A program made the position numbers and the translations under genes. From Macropodus opercularis (Eukaryota > Chordata > Actinopteri > Anabantiformes > Osphronemidae): a stretch of DNA of 64,000 bases. Below, piece by piece: positions 52,410-64,000 of the stretch. The stretch's first letter is position 1, and every line of letters begins with the position of its first letter. The DNA lies in assembly GCA_030770545.1 (NCBI GenBank), contig CM061106.1:8226001-8290000 (forward strand). The letters are read 5' to 3'. The notes under the pieces are model-generated. The model was not told the DNA's origin. It was given only the letters and a program-made list of their open reading frames with translations, and made no database searches.

Positions 52410-55400
52410 ACCTAGAAACCCTGAGGTCCATACACAGCTCACAGACCAGTTTCATTCACATTCAGGAACTGCTCTTGGGGAAATGTTAGCGATGCTTTGC
52501 CACCGTTACCTCTGGTGATTTCCTTGGAGGTGAGGCCCCTCTCACTCAAGCTCTTTACAGTGATGTACTGACTAGTATGTGTCTAATCATCCAGTTGGAA
52601 CAGAACGATGCTATCTAAATACAGTACATTGAGTTTTTCCAGCTTGACCCAGGACTTCAAGGGGAAAGTTCTCTGGTTCCAGGGGAGAGGTTGAGAAACT
52701 GTGGAGAGCAGGTCCCACAATTTCTACCTGTGCTGACAGAGAACAATAGGGAACAGCTGCAGGACGCCATCGACCTCTTGTTGCAAGTTTCAGCTCATCT
52801 GTTCAGACGTTACCTGCAGATGTTGGCCTTGTTCGACTCCATCCGACAAAATGAAAGACCAGCTGCAGTAAAACACTGAGGTTAGCGACCCAGGCACTAA
52901 AACAAATGGTAGAGTATGGAACGCTGGAATAGATGTATATGTAGGGCAGTGGGTTAGGAAGCAACCACTAGGTGACGCCGTTTTGTGGGGCTCGACGCGT
53001 GGATCCTACCTTTTATTGGATAACTGTCCCGTAATAGCTTCTGCTTACTGACAGATATGATTTTATTTGTCTGTGTTGGAAACACAACACATGCAGTTAG
53101 TTCATTATTTATAGTGACGTTAGTTCCAGTAACTTCATATCTAACAATATATTAATTACAACTATATAGAACAAATCCTATGATTTAGTCAAACAATCTA
53201 ACCCACATCCAACCAGCTGACCCACAAACACAGAGCACATCACATTCTATAGAAAAGCAAAGTGATCTCACCTGTGGCCACCGTGACGATGTCTGTGTCC
53301 AGGAATCCATCGCTAGAACGTCATCTCCAGCCTGGATTCCTCTTTTCTCTGCCGTGGTTTGACTGGAGAGGAAATGAAGAGGACGCAGCGTTGACGGTTA
53401 AACGCTAAAAGGTTTAGCTGAGCTGGAGACGCAGGTCAACCCAGAGAAGACTATGGGTATAAGTCTTTGTCTTCTATCACATCAGCCTGGAGACAGTCTG
53501 ATATCAGTGTTTACCTAAAGGAACCTTGGACCAGACCAGATGTTTCTCTCCTGGCTCCACCGCGTCACAGACGTCCTTCACTAACACAACAGCACAATTG
53601 TTTTACCAACGTTTCTATGCTGCCTGTTATCAGGTTCATCCCTTCATATCTCTCATTGTTATGAACGCAGACTAACAAAATGACCTCCATGCAGGAAACA
53701 CAGCAACATTTATTTACAAGAATTCAAATCTCAGCTAAGCTGCAAGAAGCAAACACACTAGAAGACAACAAAAGACAAATTAACTGAAAGTAACAAACGT
53801 CACTAAGTCCAAACTGTGAATAACAAGGAGCTGGAGGTCAGAGAAGGAGAACAGATGTGAGAGCAGCCAGTGAGGTGACACACTGACATAGAGGAAGAAA
53901 CAAAGGCCAGCAAACGAACAAGTGTTAATACTGACAACTAGCAAACACAAACCAGCCACAGCCTCTACAGCTGGTTATGTGTCTGCTACTGAAACATGTG
54001 ATGAGCAGTTATGGTTTATTGGGAGATTACAGAGATCAATGTATCAAATGTGACAACTACTGTACTTACGTTGACATGTGCTGATGGAAACATGAGCCAT
54101 GTTGACGCATCTATTACCTTAAAGAACTGGATGAAGATCAATGTTCACTCATCGTCTCAGCTCTTCTTCACAGGTGGAGGTTGTGACACTGGGAGTAGCA
54201 ATAACTGATACTAACGACTGGCTTCTAGTTTAAATGGAGCTGATGGTGGAGTTTCAGTAGGTTGATGTGTAGAAACTGGACGTTTCCAGCACATGGATTG
54301 AAAATGCAGCCCCACTACCACATCTAGATCAGTGGTTCAGCTGGTGGGTGGCTGCATTTGCGCTGCTTTTTCTGAATGCTCTGCCGCTTTATGCTAAGTG
54401 AACACAGCAAAACGCAAGGATGACGCAGAGCACAGAGATGTGGGTTTTGTCACAGAGAACAACGGAGGCCAGACGTGTGTTTGTGCAGCCAAGTGTTGGC
54501 CCATGACAGCATCAAGCCATTGGAAACCAAACGCACTGCTCTCAAAGGTAAAGCGCTGAGTGGTGAGCACGTGCAGGTGTTCAGGCCAAGGTGTGCTGGC
54601 TTCCAAGAAAGGCTTCTGTCCTGGTGTCATGAACCATGAGGCCCAATCACAGCATTTCGTGTCCACGACCATTCGCCTCCAACAAACCTGTTTAGGACAA
54701 GCTGCCAACCAAATCGCTGAAACGTTCAACTTCTCAAATGCATTTAATCAGGAGGCCGACATACAGATGCCAAGGTCTCAGCAGCACCTTCATTTTAAAT
54801 TGAATCATTTTAAACTGACTGAAATGATGTAGTTTTCACAGAGAACCTTCACTGAATCTATGACAACCAACGCTGCATCATGAAAAATCCAGTTTCCTCA
54901 GTAGCAGCTTTTACCAACAAAATTGAAGAAAATGAAGCAGCAGCCAACTGACCCCTAGGTGCAACAGAGGCATCACAGACCTGTTTGGAGGAATTAATGG
55001 GAGAACTGGGACTTTCAGCTAAAGTCATCGATCATTTCTCAGGTTCAGCTGAGTTTGGATGAAACGTTCACATTGAGGCGGACAGAATCTAAAGCTTCCT
55101 GTTGCTCTGTTATTACGGTGGATGGACGCGTGTCCACAGAAGACAGAGGAAAGGCTCCAGGTCTATGTGTCATGACCTTAACACAGCGGGAAGATGTGGA
55201 GGAGGAGCCACAGGTGGAAAACACAGACACAGAAGAACGTCTGTGAAGGCACCAGGAGATTAAGGATGAAGGGAAAGACGAACACAGCAGCAGTAACGAG
55301 GCTGAAAGAGGAGAGAGAGGCAGCAGTGAACCTGTACATAGTAACTGTTTGTGCATCGCTTTATTTTCTAGTTCTCCAGTTGGTTAGTTTTAGTTTTGTT

Positions 55401-56560
55401 AGTGATTTTTGGTTCTTAGCTTATTTATAATTAGTAGCTGTATATTATACACTGTCACTGATCATCAGTATGATGGCACAAATTTCAGGGCTTCAGTTTA
55501 TAAGTCAAAGGTCAGAGTCAGTCCATACACAAGCAGGGTCATCAATCACTCTGACAGACCTCAAACGTTGCTGGTGTGTGTAGGGTGAAGACGACCAGAA
55601 CATGGAGCTTGTCGTTCAGTTGGTGGTGACTGTGTTCTGACATCTGTACGACTGATAAAGGGGTTCTATTAGGTACAAGTAGCGTTTGGGTGAAACACTG
55701 GTCGCACGTGGGCAGTGTGTTAAATCTTCTAGATGACTCAGAAGCTCACTGTCACTGAGGACTGAGCTGAAGCATCGTCTGCCTCCTGCTCTTTGGTTTT
55801 AACAGCCTCACACAGTCCTGTGTGTGTTAAACCTCAGAGACTTTAAGAAAACACAGAACAAGCCTTGACTGTTTTTAGAGCCAGTTTAATTCACCAAGTT
55901 GAAGAAACATCAACACACGTTTAACACAACGTTTATACTGATACAACCAAGATTTACAGGATCTCTGGGTTGTTATGTGTGAAATTAATACACAGGTTAT
56001 TAAGAATTGAAAAATAAAACTGGAGTAGTTTTATGTTATGTTTTCATTAAATAGATGCTTTAAAAGAACGAGGCTGGTCCTGAAAGGTAAACAATTATTA
56101 ATTCCCAGCTTCCTTAAACATCTCAGTCTTTGACACAGAGGCTCCAACTAGTTTGTCTTGTCCATCACAGATTCCATCCAAACCTTGTTCTGAGGATTTC
56201 AGCTCTTCAAGGACTCAAACTCCTCAAATGTCTTAATGTTGAGTTGTGACAACACCTTTATTGTTGTGATGATGATCACACTCTGTTAAATGAGTTGAGC
56301 TTCAGCTCATGTCACAGGTACCAGCTGCAGCATCTGTAGACAGATATAGATCCTAAAACACAGGAAAGAGACCATGACACACGGGAAACGTGGCTTCACT
56401 TGGCTGAGTTCTCCTCCGGTATGAAGGACACAGAAACTCACGCTGGTCCAAACCACAGCCTCCACTGCCCCCTACTGCTGAAAATAAAGCTCTGCCCTGG
56501 ACCAAACTAGATGTTGCTCACATTAAGGCAAAAGTCATTCTGTCCACACTAATGAGACAA
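52410..56560. other. Spacer, no gene recognised
   Basis: A minus-strand segment at about 53272-53365 has both an acceptor (CTCTCCAG) and a donor (CACAG/GTGAGA), but I could not place it in a family or find neighbours. Open frames at 52691-52879, 54394-54832 and 55045-55356 lack domains and often oppose one another. Confidence 0.35.
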
Positions 56561-56883
56561 ATGACACCAACTGACATCACACACACATCCACACATGTGA
56601 GACGTTTCTAAATCGTGTCTTGTTCCAGTTTCCATCTTGAGCAGCAGGGACTTCAGTCGAGTTCAGAGCAGAAGTGCAGCAGCTTCCTTCCAGCTCATCT
56701 GAACGTCTTGAACTGAAGCTCACACATCTGCACACGTTTAGCATCAAGTCTGCTGACTCAGCAGATTTCATTGTCAATAAACTACTTAGTCATCAGTTTA
56801 GTGACAACTTCCTGTTGTTCGATGAAAGACAGAATAACTGTGTGGTGACCAACATCTTCTCTGCTTGGAAACATCAGCTGACA

Positions 56884-56905
56884 CAACAACAACAACAACA
56901 ACAGT
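56884..56905 (+). repeat. CAA microsatellite
   Basis: A run of about seven ACA/CAA units, in the 3' flank of the NLR gene. Confidence 0.8.
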
Positions 56906-57099
56906 CGTCTTCATGATCACAACAAGCTTCTGGCTGATCTGATGCTGACTGTTCTCTCTGTCTCTGTCTTTCTGCCACAGCTTCACTGAGAAGGTTGGAG
57001 CTTTACAGGAAACACTGGAATCTCTGCTGTGACACTAACTGAGTTAACAAGACTGATGGAAGCAGCACAGACTGACTCCAACCTCTACTGACCTCAGAG

Positions 57100-60000
57100 T
57101 CACCAGTAGACAGTCTGGACCAGGTCACAAAGAGGCTTCACTGATGAATTCTGGAGGTTGTTTCCTCTCAGGTCCAGTTGAGTCAGATGTGACGGGTTGG
57201 ACTTCAGAGCTGAGGCCAGAGAATCACAGCTGATCTCTGACAACCTGCAGCGACTCAATCTGAATAAAGAAACAAAGATGAAACAGTAGAAAACAAAGAG
57301 TCAGCTTGAAACCATTCAGTGTCTCGTTGTGTGTTTGGAGCTGAAGACGCTTCAGAAAGTAAAAGTTTAGAAACTAGAAATAACAGTGAACAAACTAAAC
57401 CACAGCAGAAGAAACCACACGTTGCCATGGAGACCCTCAGTGTGGATCAGTAGAACATCAGCCTCATGTCTGCAGTTTAGTGTCAGCACAACGTTCACAT
57501 CACATTAATCTACACAGAACTAAAACATGGAGTCTGACCTCAGAGTCTCCAGTCGACAGTGAGGACTCTCCAGAAAATCACACAGAGGCTTCACTGATGA
57601 ATCCTGCAGGATGTTGAAGCTCAGGTCCAGTTGTGTCAGATGTGACGGGTTGGACTTCAGAGCTGAGGCCAGAGAATCACAGCTGATCTCTGACAACCTG
57701 CAGTAACTCAATCTGAATAAAGAACCAAAGATGAAACAGTAGAAAACAAAGAGTCAGCTTGAAACCATTCAGTGTCTCATCGTGTAGATGAATCATTAAT
57801 AACCAGTCAGATTTGTCCTGATCAGTGATGTTCATGTTGAAAAGTCCACAGACAAAGAAATGGTTCACTTCACATGGATCACAAGGGATTTTTGCCTGTT
57901 CTTTCCAGGTGGGAAGTGTTTTGGTTTGTGTTGGTTTGAGTTGTGTCTGGTTTCACCTCATTGGATCCTGTATTCAAATGGTTGGGACTGAAACATCTCT
58001 GCACTGGTCTGTAGCTGAATGTTTCTTGACTTTCAGAGCTACTGGAGTCTCGTACTTTCAGTGTTATACTAAGTATTCAATGCTTCTCAGCCACTGCATC
58101 AGACAGTGGAGGCTCTGAGCAGCTCCTTCAGTGGAGACTGATCCAGAGTCAGTGTAGTAAGGAGCGGTGCCACAGATCCTTCATCCACTGCTGTTAGACT
58201 CTACAACCAACCAGTCTAACAGCCACCGTGCAGATCATCTGCTGTAGTTGATCTGGGACTTTATGTTCAGTGTCTGGTATTTGGAACAGTCGTACATTTG
58301 TATAATGGATCTTGTTCTTTGCTCCACTTTCATCCTTTCACTTCGTGCTAATTGTTTGTAGCCGTGGTAACAGTTGAATTTCTCCACTGTGGGATCAGTA
58401 AAGAATGATCTTCTCTCATCTTCCATCCTTGGCTAATGAGGCTGATTCTTCTTCCGTCTCTCAGATTCAGTGGAGTCGGTTCGTTGCTTTGGTTAACTCT
58501 TGTGGGTTAGAGTTGAGTCAGTCTCAGGCGTTGGCTTCACCTTGTCAGCTTCCTGCTCTAGCAGCTGCTTTGTGTTCTAGTTTTCTATTGGCTGCTCTTC
58601 TCCTGTCGTGTGCAGTGATTGGTTTGTTCTGGTGTTCAGGGATTCATTGACGTCATAGGTCTGTTACTGTCGTCTCTGGTTCTCTCAGAACCTTTGTGTC
58701 AGTCCTGTTCAAAGTGTTGCAGTTTCTGTTCTGGTTCCACAGTGTTTGTCCTTCTCTGTTATCTGAACTATTATCTGGTCACTTGAGATTGGTCTCCATC
58801 TCTTTCTGCATCTGGGCCCTGCCCTGGTCCGGTTTGAGCTACTGCAACAATATCTCTGTGGTGTATTAGTCAAATATGCTGCCTTTATATAAATATTATA
58901 TATTATGCCTTCATACACTTTGTAATAGCAGATTCTCATTAGATTTATTTCCTGTCTGTGTATTTTCATTTAAACCAAACCAAAATGTGGCCTTAACTAC
59001 AGACACTAGAAACCCTACGTGTTCAATGTATTTGAAGAGAGACGTGATGAACCAAATGTAAAATAACAGTGAGGCTGTAGCTCATCGTTCACACATTGGA
59101 CACATCCTGACCTGAGACTTTCCAGATGGCACTGTGGGCTCTCCAGTCCAGCAGAAAGCAGCTTCACTCCTGAATCCTGCAGGTTGTTATTACTCAGGTC
59201 CAGTTGTCTCAGACTAGAGGACTGGGAGCTGAGAACTGAGGACAGAGCTTCAAGGCCTCTTTCTGAGATGTTACAGCCACTGAGCCTGAAAAACAGTCAG
59301 AGACAGAGAGAAACCATCAGGAGTGTGGGTACTGGCTCAGAGAGGCCACTGCTTCCTGGACTATCAGTGACCCATGGGACAGAAACCTGCTCACTGTTTC
59401 TCTGTGGACATCACTAAATAAAGGTGATGCTGTGTTGACCCAGAGCAGCTTCAAACACCAGCAGCAGTGACTTCATGGATTTCTTTCCTTAGAACATTGG
59501 AACCATTAGAGACATTGATTCATTTGCTGGTGACTCTGTCTGACTGCTTGTCTCTTAGACTCAATCCCAACTAGATCACTCACAGAAGTTCTTCTATTAT
59601 TCAGCACGTCCACATTGAATCCAACCAACCAGTCTCTGCTACGTAGCTCAGGCTTTTCAGGCTGCTGTGGTCAAACCTTCACTGAACAAACCTGCTCTCA
59701 ACCCTGGAGAACTAGCAGCTATAGGCCAACATCTAATCTGCCCTTTCTTTCTAAACCCTTGAAGTCGTAGCCAGACGACAATGTGACCACCTGCGTAGCA
59801 GAGAGGAAACAGAGGCAGGGGTCAAAGGTCAGTGACCAGGTGCCTTGATCATCCTGTTAGTTATTATTCAAAGTTCAGGAAGGAACCAGAGACTCAGTCA
59901 TTGACTGAACTACTGATGTTCACTCTCCTCTGCTGTTGCTGTTACTCTCAACTGTCTGGAATCTGTTTCCATGATTCCAGTGTGTTGTCTCACTTCAACA

Positions 60001-63000
60001 GGTTTTAGTTCTATTAACACACGTTCAAGCTGTTAATGTGTCTAATGTGTAGATGAATCATTCAGCTCAGCTGCAGACGTCTCTGGCTGAGGACAACTCC
60101 AGGCTGTTGATACACATTTCAGTCATGTGAGGACTTACACAGCTTTGTTGGAGGCTTTGACGACTGGCAGCAGCCTCAGCAGAGCCTCCTCTGAAGCAGA
60201 GTATTTCCTCAGGTCAAACACGTCCAGATCTTCTTCTGATGACAGTAAGATGAAGACCAGAGCCGACCACTGAGCAGGAGACAGTTCATGTGTGGAGAGA
60301 CGTCCTGATCTCAGGTTCTGTTGGATCTGCTCCACTAGAGAACCATCATTCAGTTCATTCAGACAGTGGAACAGGTTGATGCTTCTCTCTGCAGGCAGAT
60401 CCTCACTGAGCTTCTCCTTGATGTACTGGACTGTTTTCTGATTGGTCTGTGAGCTACTTCCTGTCTGTGTCATCAGACCTTGAAGTAGACTCTGATTGGT
60501 CTGCAGTGAAAGACCGAGGAGGAAGCGGAGGAACAGGTCCAGGTGTCCATTTGGACTCTGTAAGGCCTTGTTAATAGCAAACCTGTGAATCACAGTCAGA
60601 GACGTTTTGCTTAAATGCAGTCTGAGGTTCTGTAGTGACAGTGGTGGCAAAGACATCACATTTGTGTTGTCGTTGTTGAAACACAGCATCACATGAACAG
60701 CAGCCAGAAACTCCTGAACACTCAGATGAACAAAGCTGAACATCTTGACTTCGTCCTTCTTCCTTCGCTCTTCTTTAAAGATCTCTGTGAACACTCCTGA
60801 AAACACTGAGGCTCCACTGACATCGATGCCGCTCTCTTTCAGATCGTTCTCATAGAAGATCAAGTTTCCCTTTTCCAGCTGCTCAAAAGCCAGTTTAGCT
60901 AATGACTTGATGTACGTGATGCTCTGTTCTGGTCCGTACTTCTCTTTAGTCTGCTTCATCTGAAACTGCAGGAATTCTGTGTACATCTCAGTCAGGGTCT
61001 TGGGCAGCTCTCCTCCCTCTCTGGTTCTCAGCAGATCCTCCAGAACCGTAGCAGTGATCCAGCAGAAGACTGGGATGTGACACATGATGTGGAGGCTTCG
61101 TGATGTCTTCATGTGGGAGATGATGGTTCTGGCCTGCTGCTCATCTCTGAACCTCTTCCTGAAGTACTCCTCCTTCTGTGGGTCAGTGAACCCTCTGACC
61201 TCTGTCACCATGTCAACACACCCAGGAGGGATCTGATTGGCTGCTGCAGGTCGTGTAGTGATCCAGAGGCGAGCAGATGGAAGCAGGTTCCCCCTGATTA
61301 GGTTTTTTATCAGAACGTCCACTGCGGTCGACTTTGTTACATCAGTAGAACTAAGGTCATCAATATCAACGAGGTTCAAATGAAGGCGACTCTCGTCCAG
61401 TCCATCAAACACAAACAGAAGCTTGAACTCGCTCTTGTCGTAGTTGGTGTTTCCTGATGACTGTAGAGATGTAAAGATGTAGTTCAGAGCCTCTTGGCTG
61501 ATGGACTTTGTTTCATGGAAACATTTATGAATGAGCTCTGCCAAACTTAAATTCTGTCCCATCAGTGGATTCAGCTGACGGAAGGTGAAGGGGAAAATCA
61601 GATGCACGTCTTGACTGGACCTTTGTTCAGCCCAGTCCAACACAAACTTGTGCACAAGGACTGTTTTTCCAATTCCAGCGATTCCGTTGGTCAGCACTGT
61701 TTTGACGGCTCTGCTGTCTCCAGAGGGGTGTTTGAACATGTCACTGGGTTGGATCGGATCCTCTGAGTCCATTTGCTTTCTTGGCTTTTCCATCTGCTGG
61801 ATTTCATGCTGTGTGTTCATCTCTATGTGACCCGTGGCTGTGACGTACAGCTCTGTGTAGATAGTGTCTAGCTGCTGTGCGTCCTTCTTCTGTGTCCAGC
61901 CTTCTTGTACTAAGGGAAACCTGTCACTGAAGTGATCCTGGAGCTTCTGTTGATAGTATGTGATGTGTCGTGGCTGTGGTACTGGAATCATTCCATCTGG
62001 TTCAAAGAGAAACAGAAACACCACAGAGTGTTAGCAGTGGGTTTTAGGGTTGATTCTTTTTCCAGACACATGATCTGTAAGTGAGTTTGTAAACGACGTA
62101 ATAGGCTCTGTCTTTAATGTCAAGATAGGGTTCTGAATTTATGCAACTTCAATTCTGAACATTCACAGACGTTTTCTTAGCTAGTGGTCTTCAGAGTTGG
62201 AGGCCTCAGACTCAACCTGCCTCCATCTACCAGGCTGCCCTATCGTCTGTTCCAGAGAAGACCAAGACTACTTCACAAGTCCCATGAAGGACACACTAAC
62301 GACCCTGTAACGTCACAAGGAGATGAGAGTTCCCTCCTCCTCACTAGCCTCAGTCCTTTGTTAGTAACGAGCCTGTTCTGTACAGTGTGGTGTGAAACCA
62401 GCTAAGCAGGGCGCGCTAACGACCATAAGATGCCTGAGGATGTGTTTGACCTGGTGGCAAACAGCTTCAGCAGCTGCGTCCTCCAACATCACCACCAACA
62501 TGACAGCCTATCACTTCCATTGAACATGATGAAACTTTTTACTCTGCAGCAGAAACAAGATGATGGTGACGACCTAAAGACAATTATACTAAAAGCTGCA
62601 AATGCTATGTATTAATAATTTAACAAGATCATACTTTTCCTCTTAGATTTACAGTATTTGTATTATTCACAGAACGGTAAGGTAAGAAACCTTTTATAAG
62701 TCTCATGGTTTGTATTGTTTTTCATGTAGATTTTCTGTTTTGCTTTGTCTGTCTATCATGTGTAAAACCAAATATTCCATCTTCAGAGATTCAACATATC
62801 TAATCCGATATGAACCAGATACGACAGCAGCTTTACCTTCATGCTGACTGTTGTCACTGGTAGGAGACAAAATCTGAGAGGAGTCAGAGGAAGGTTCATC
62901 ATCTGCAGCATCCTCCACATCTACAGACAGAGAAACAACATGAAATAAAAGCTTTCATTTGATTTAGATACTTGGAGTCAATGCAGTTAAACAGAACAGG

Positions 63001-63603
63001 AAACTACAGCATCATCGTCCTCCAGGAGGCTACAGTCAGTTCATTAGTGTCCGTTCTCTCTCTGTGGTTAGTGTTTGGTTCAGTGAGTTTTCTCTCTTTT
63101 ATCCTGTTTCCTGTTCAGATCACCAGGCAGCTCTGGAGGTTTTCATTGTGGTTTTTCATTTATACACTTCCCTCTGGAGTCGACTGATTCTTTGAGCCAA
63201 GTCTAAAACCTCAACTATCATATGATTATCATTGTCATAATATTAGACTGGTGAGCGTTGACCCCTTTGAACCACTTTTGCTTCTATGACATGATGCATG
63301 TCTCAGACTGGAGGGACGTTCATGTCTGTTGTGTTGCTGTATCTCACCTTCTGCTCCCAAACGTTTGATCAGATCCTTCCTGTTCATCTTCTCTAAGATG
63401 ATGATGGTCACCTCCACAGCATCATGTGTGTAGGTCTGTAGCATCAGGTCCACTGTGCTTGTTCTTGTTGCTTTGTTCAGTAATGATCTTGGGATGGTCT
63501 GGTGGCCTGAGAGGCTTTCACTTTTATTTAGATGAAATCTGAACGTCTCAAAGTCATTTTCTACCAATTCTTCCAGCACCATCAGAAGGTTGTGTGGTGT
63601 CAT
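57100..63603 (-). CDS. Fish NLR: PYD-FISNA-NACHT-LRR receptor, C-terminally shortened
   Basis: Minus-strand exons: 63603-63348 (pyrin-like death-fold domain, MTPHNLLMVLEELVENDF), 62920-62837 (acidic Ser-rich linker), 61996-60139 (FISNA then NACHT, with P-loop GIAGIGKT and Walker B LLFVFDGLDESR), 59285-59112 and 57712-57539 (174-bp LRR exons), and a last LRR exon from 57259. All junctions agree in phase, giving about 901 residues. NLRC3/NLRP-like genes of this type are hugely expanded in fish and act as cytosolic immune sensors; a PYD suggests recruitment of the ASC adaptor. The last LRR exon is 167 rather than 174 bp: a 7-bp contraction shifts the frame to TVYW and a stop at 57100-57102. No B30.2/SPRY exon, common in this family, is found before the window's left side. 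The stop is only 7 bp before a kept donor (AG/GTCAGT), so it may escape nonsense-mediated decay. Confidence 0.87.
59650..59800 (+). mobile_element. L2-like LINE fragment in an NLR intron
   Basis: Plus strand, antisense to the NLR. It starts CAGGCTGCTGTGGTCAAACC, then ATAGGCCAACATCTAATCTG and ATGTGACCACCTGCGTAG, collinear with the LINE at about 20040-20150. About 150 bp, truncated at both ends. Confidence 0.75.
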
Positions 63604-64000
63604 TGTGAAAACCTGGTCAACAACAGCATAAACACTGTTAATCTGCAGGAAGATGAAGCATCAACATTACTCATCATTCAAGTCTCAGCAACTTTCAAAC
63701 CACACATTTAACTGAACCTCTAGACTAAACTCTTCTTAACATAACCTGAGAACTGCTCTGTTTTCCTTTTCTATCTCTTCTGTTCTCTTCTTCTGCTACT
63801 ACATGCAGGAACTTCTTTATAGCGTTCAATGGAGTCACTACTTTACTTTATTTACAGAATAGACGGACGCTCTCTGTGGAGCCTATAGCCAACAAACACA
63901 CTGACAGGGCTTGGAACTCACATGCACGACCAACACAACTGGGATGTTAGTTTAAAGAAAAAGGCAGAGGTTACACACAATAGAGTAATAGGGGAAAATC
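63604..64000. other. 5' flank of the NLR gene
   Basis: No clear promoter motif or coding exon. The start codon at 63603 is followed by the pyrin-like domain at once, so any further 5' exon would be untranslated. Confidence 0.4.

Noticed and set aside
53272..53365. Possible minus-strand internal exon with acceptor and donor
   Set aside because: One frame is open across it but no family was recognised and no neighbouring exons were found; chance GT-AG pairs of this size are common.
1..64000. CRISPR arrays, operons, bacterial promoters
   Set aside because: The window is vertebrate nuclear DNA with spliced genes; the only regular tandem arrays are minisatellites and zinc fingers without spacer-repeat structure.

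Overview
The window looks like nuclear DNA of a percomorph teleost fish. The signs are tiny introns with GT-AG borders, C2H2 zinc-finger arrays, a PYD-FISNA-NACHT-LRR gene of the fish NLR expansion, a gene like pufferfish saxitoxin/tetrodotoxin-binding protein, fish-type hsp30 and GT6 relics, vertebrate tRNA-Leu(UAA) and tRNA-Ser(CGA), and a typical fish transposon load (BEL/Pao, gypsy, L2-like LINEs, Penelope, Tc1). The species cannot be named from sequence alone.

Layout. 0.6-1.7 kb: decayed Ig V-set receptor pseudogene. 2.7-4.2 kb: LINE and gypsy integrase relics. 4.1-5.65 kb: arm A of a large inverted duplication carrying tRNA-Leu and tRNA-Ser. 8.5-13.5 kb: zinc-finger gene ZF1 (two coding exons, 13 fingers). 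13.96-14.67 kb: hsp30-like pseudogene with a perfect heat-shock element still upstream. 16.1-21.35 kb (minus): ten-exon GT6 (ABO/GBGT1-like) glycosyltransferase pseudogene with several frameshifts and an L2-like LINE in intron 1. 22.7-23.3 kb: 36-bp minisatellite. 23.3-24.7 kb: LINE fragment split by a solo LTR with a 5-bp duplication. 24.69-25.5 kb: inverted repeat of two related C-terminal exon sequences. 26.8-35.8 kb: five-exon lipocalin-like STX/TTX-binding-protein gene whose third intron, originally about 70 bp, holds a near-intact BEL/Pao retrotransposon (27.8-35.5 kb). 36.7-37.6 kb: DDE transposase and Penelope relics. 37.6-40.1 kb: arm B of the inverted duplication. 42.2-47.2 kb: second zinc-finger gene ZF2, a direct paralogue of ZF1. 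47.3-57 kb: gene-poor, with relics of integrases and repeats. 57.1-63.6 kb (minus): NLR gene whose last LRR exon carries a frame-breaking contraction.

Three genes look translatable after splicing (ZF1, ZF2, the STX/TTX-binding-like gene), as does the NLR up to an early stop in its last LRR exon. The retrotransposon also keeps a full-length Gag-Pol frame. Three host genes (Ig V-set, hsp30-like, GT6) are clear pseudogenes. The strongest observations are the young BEL/Pao insertion in an otherwise intact toxin-binding-protein-like gene, the inverted tRNA-bearing duplication with unequal decay of its two tRNA-Ser copies, and the ZF1/ZF2 pair, in which both arrays are cut short by independent lesions in the next finger. 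I found no clearly novel molecular system. Splice structures and family names come from reading the sequence and from knowledge of the families; no search was run.
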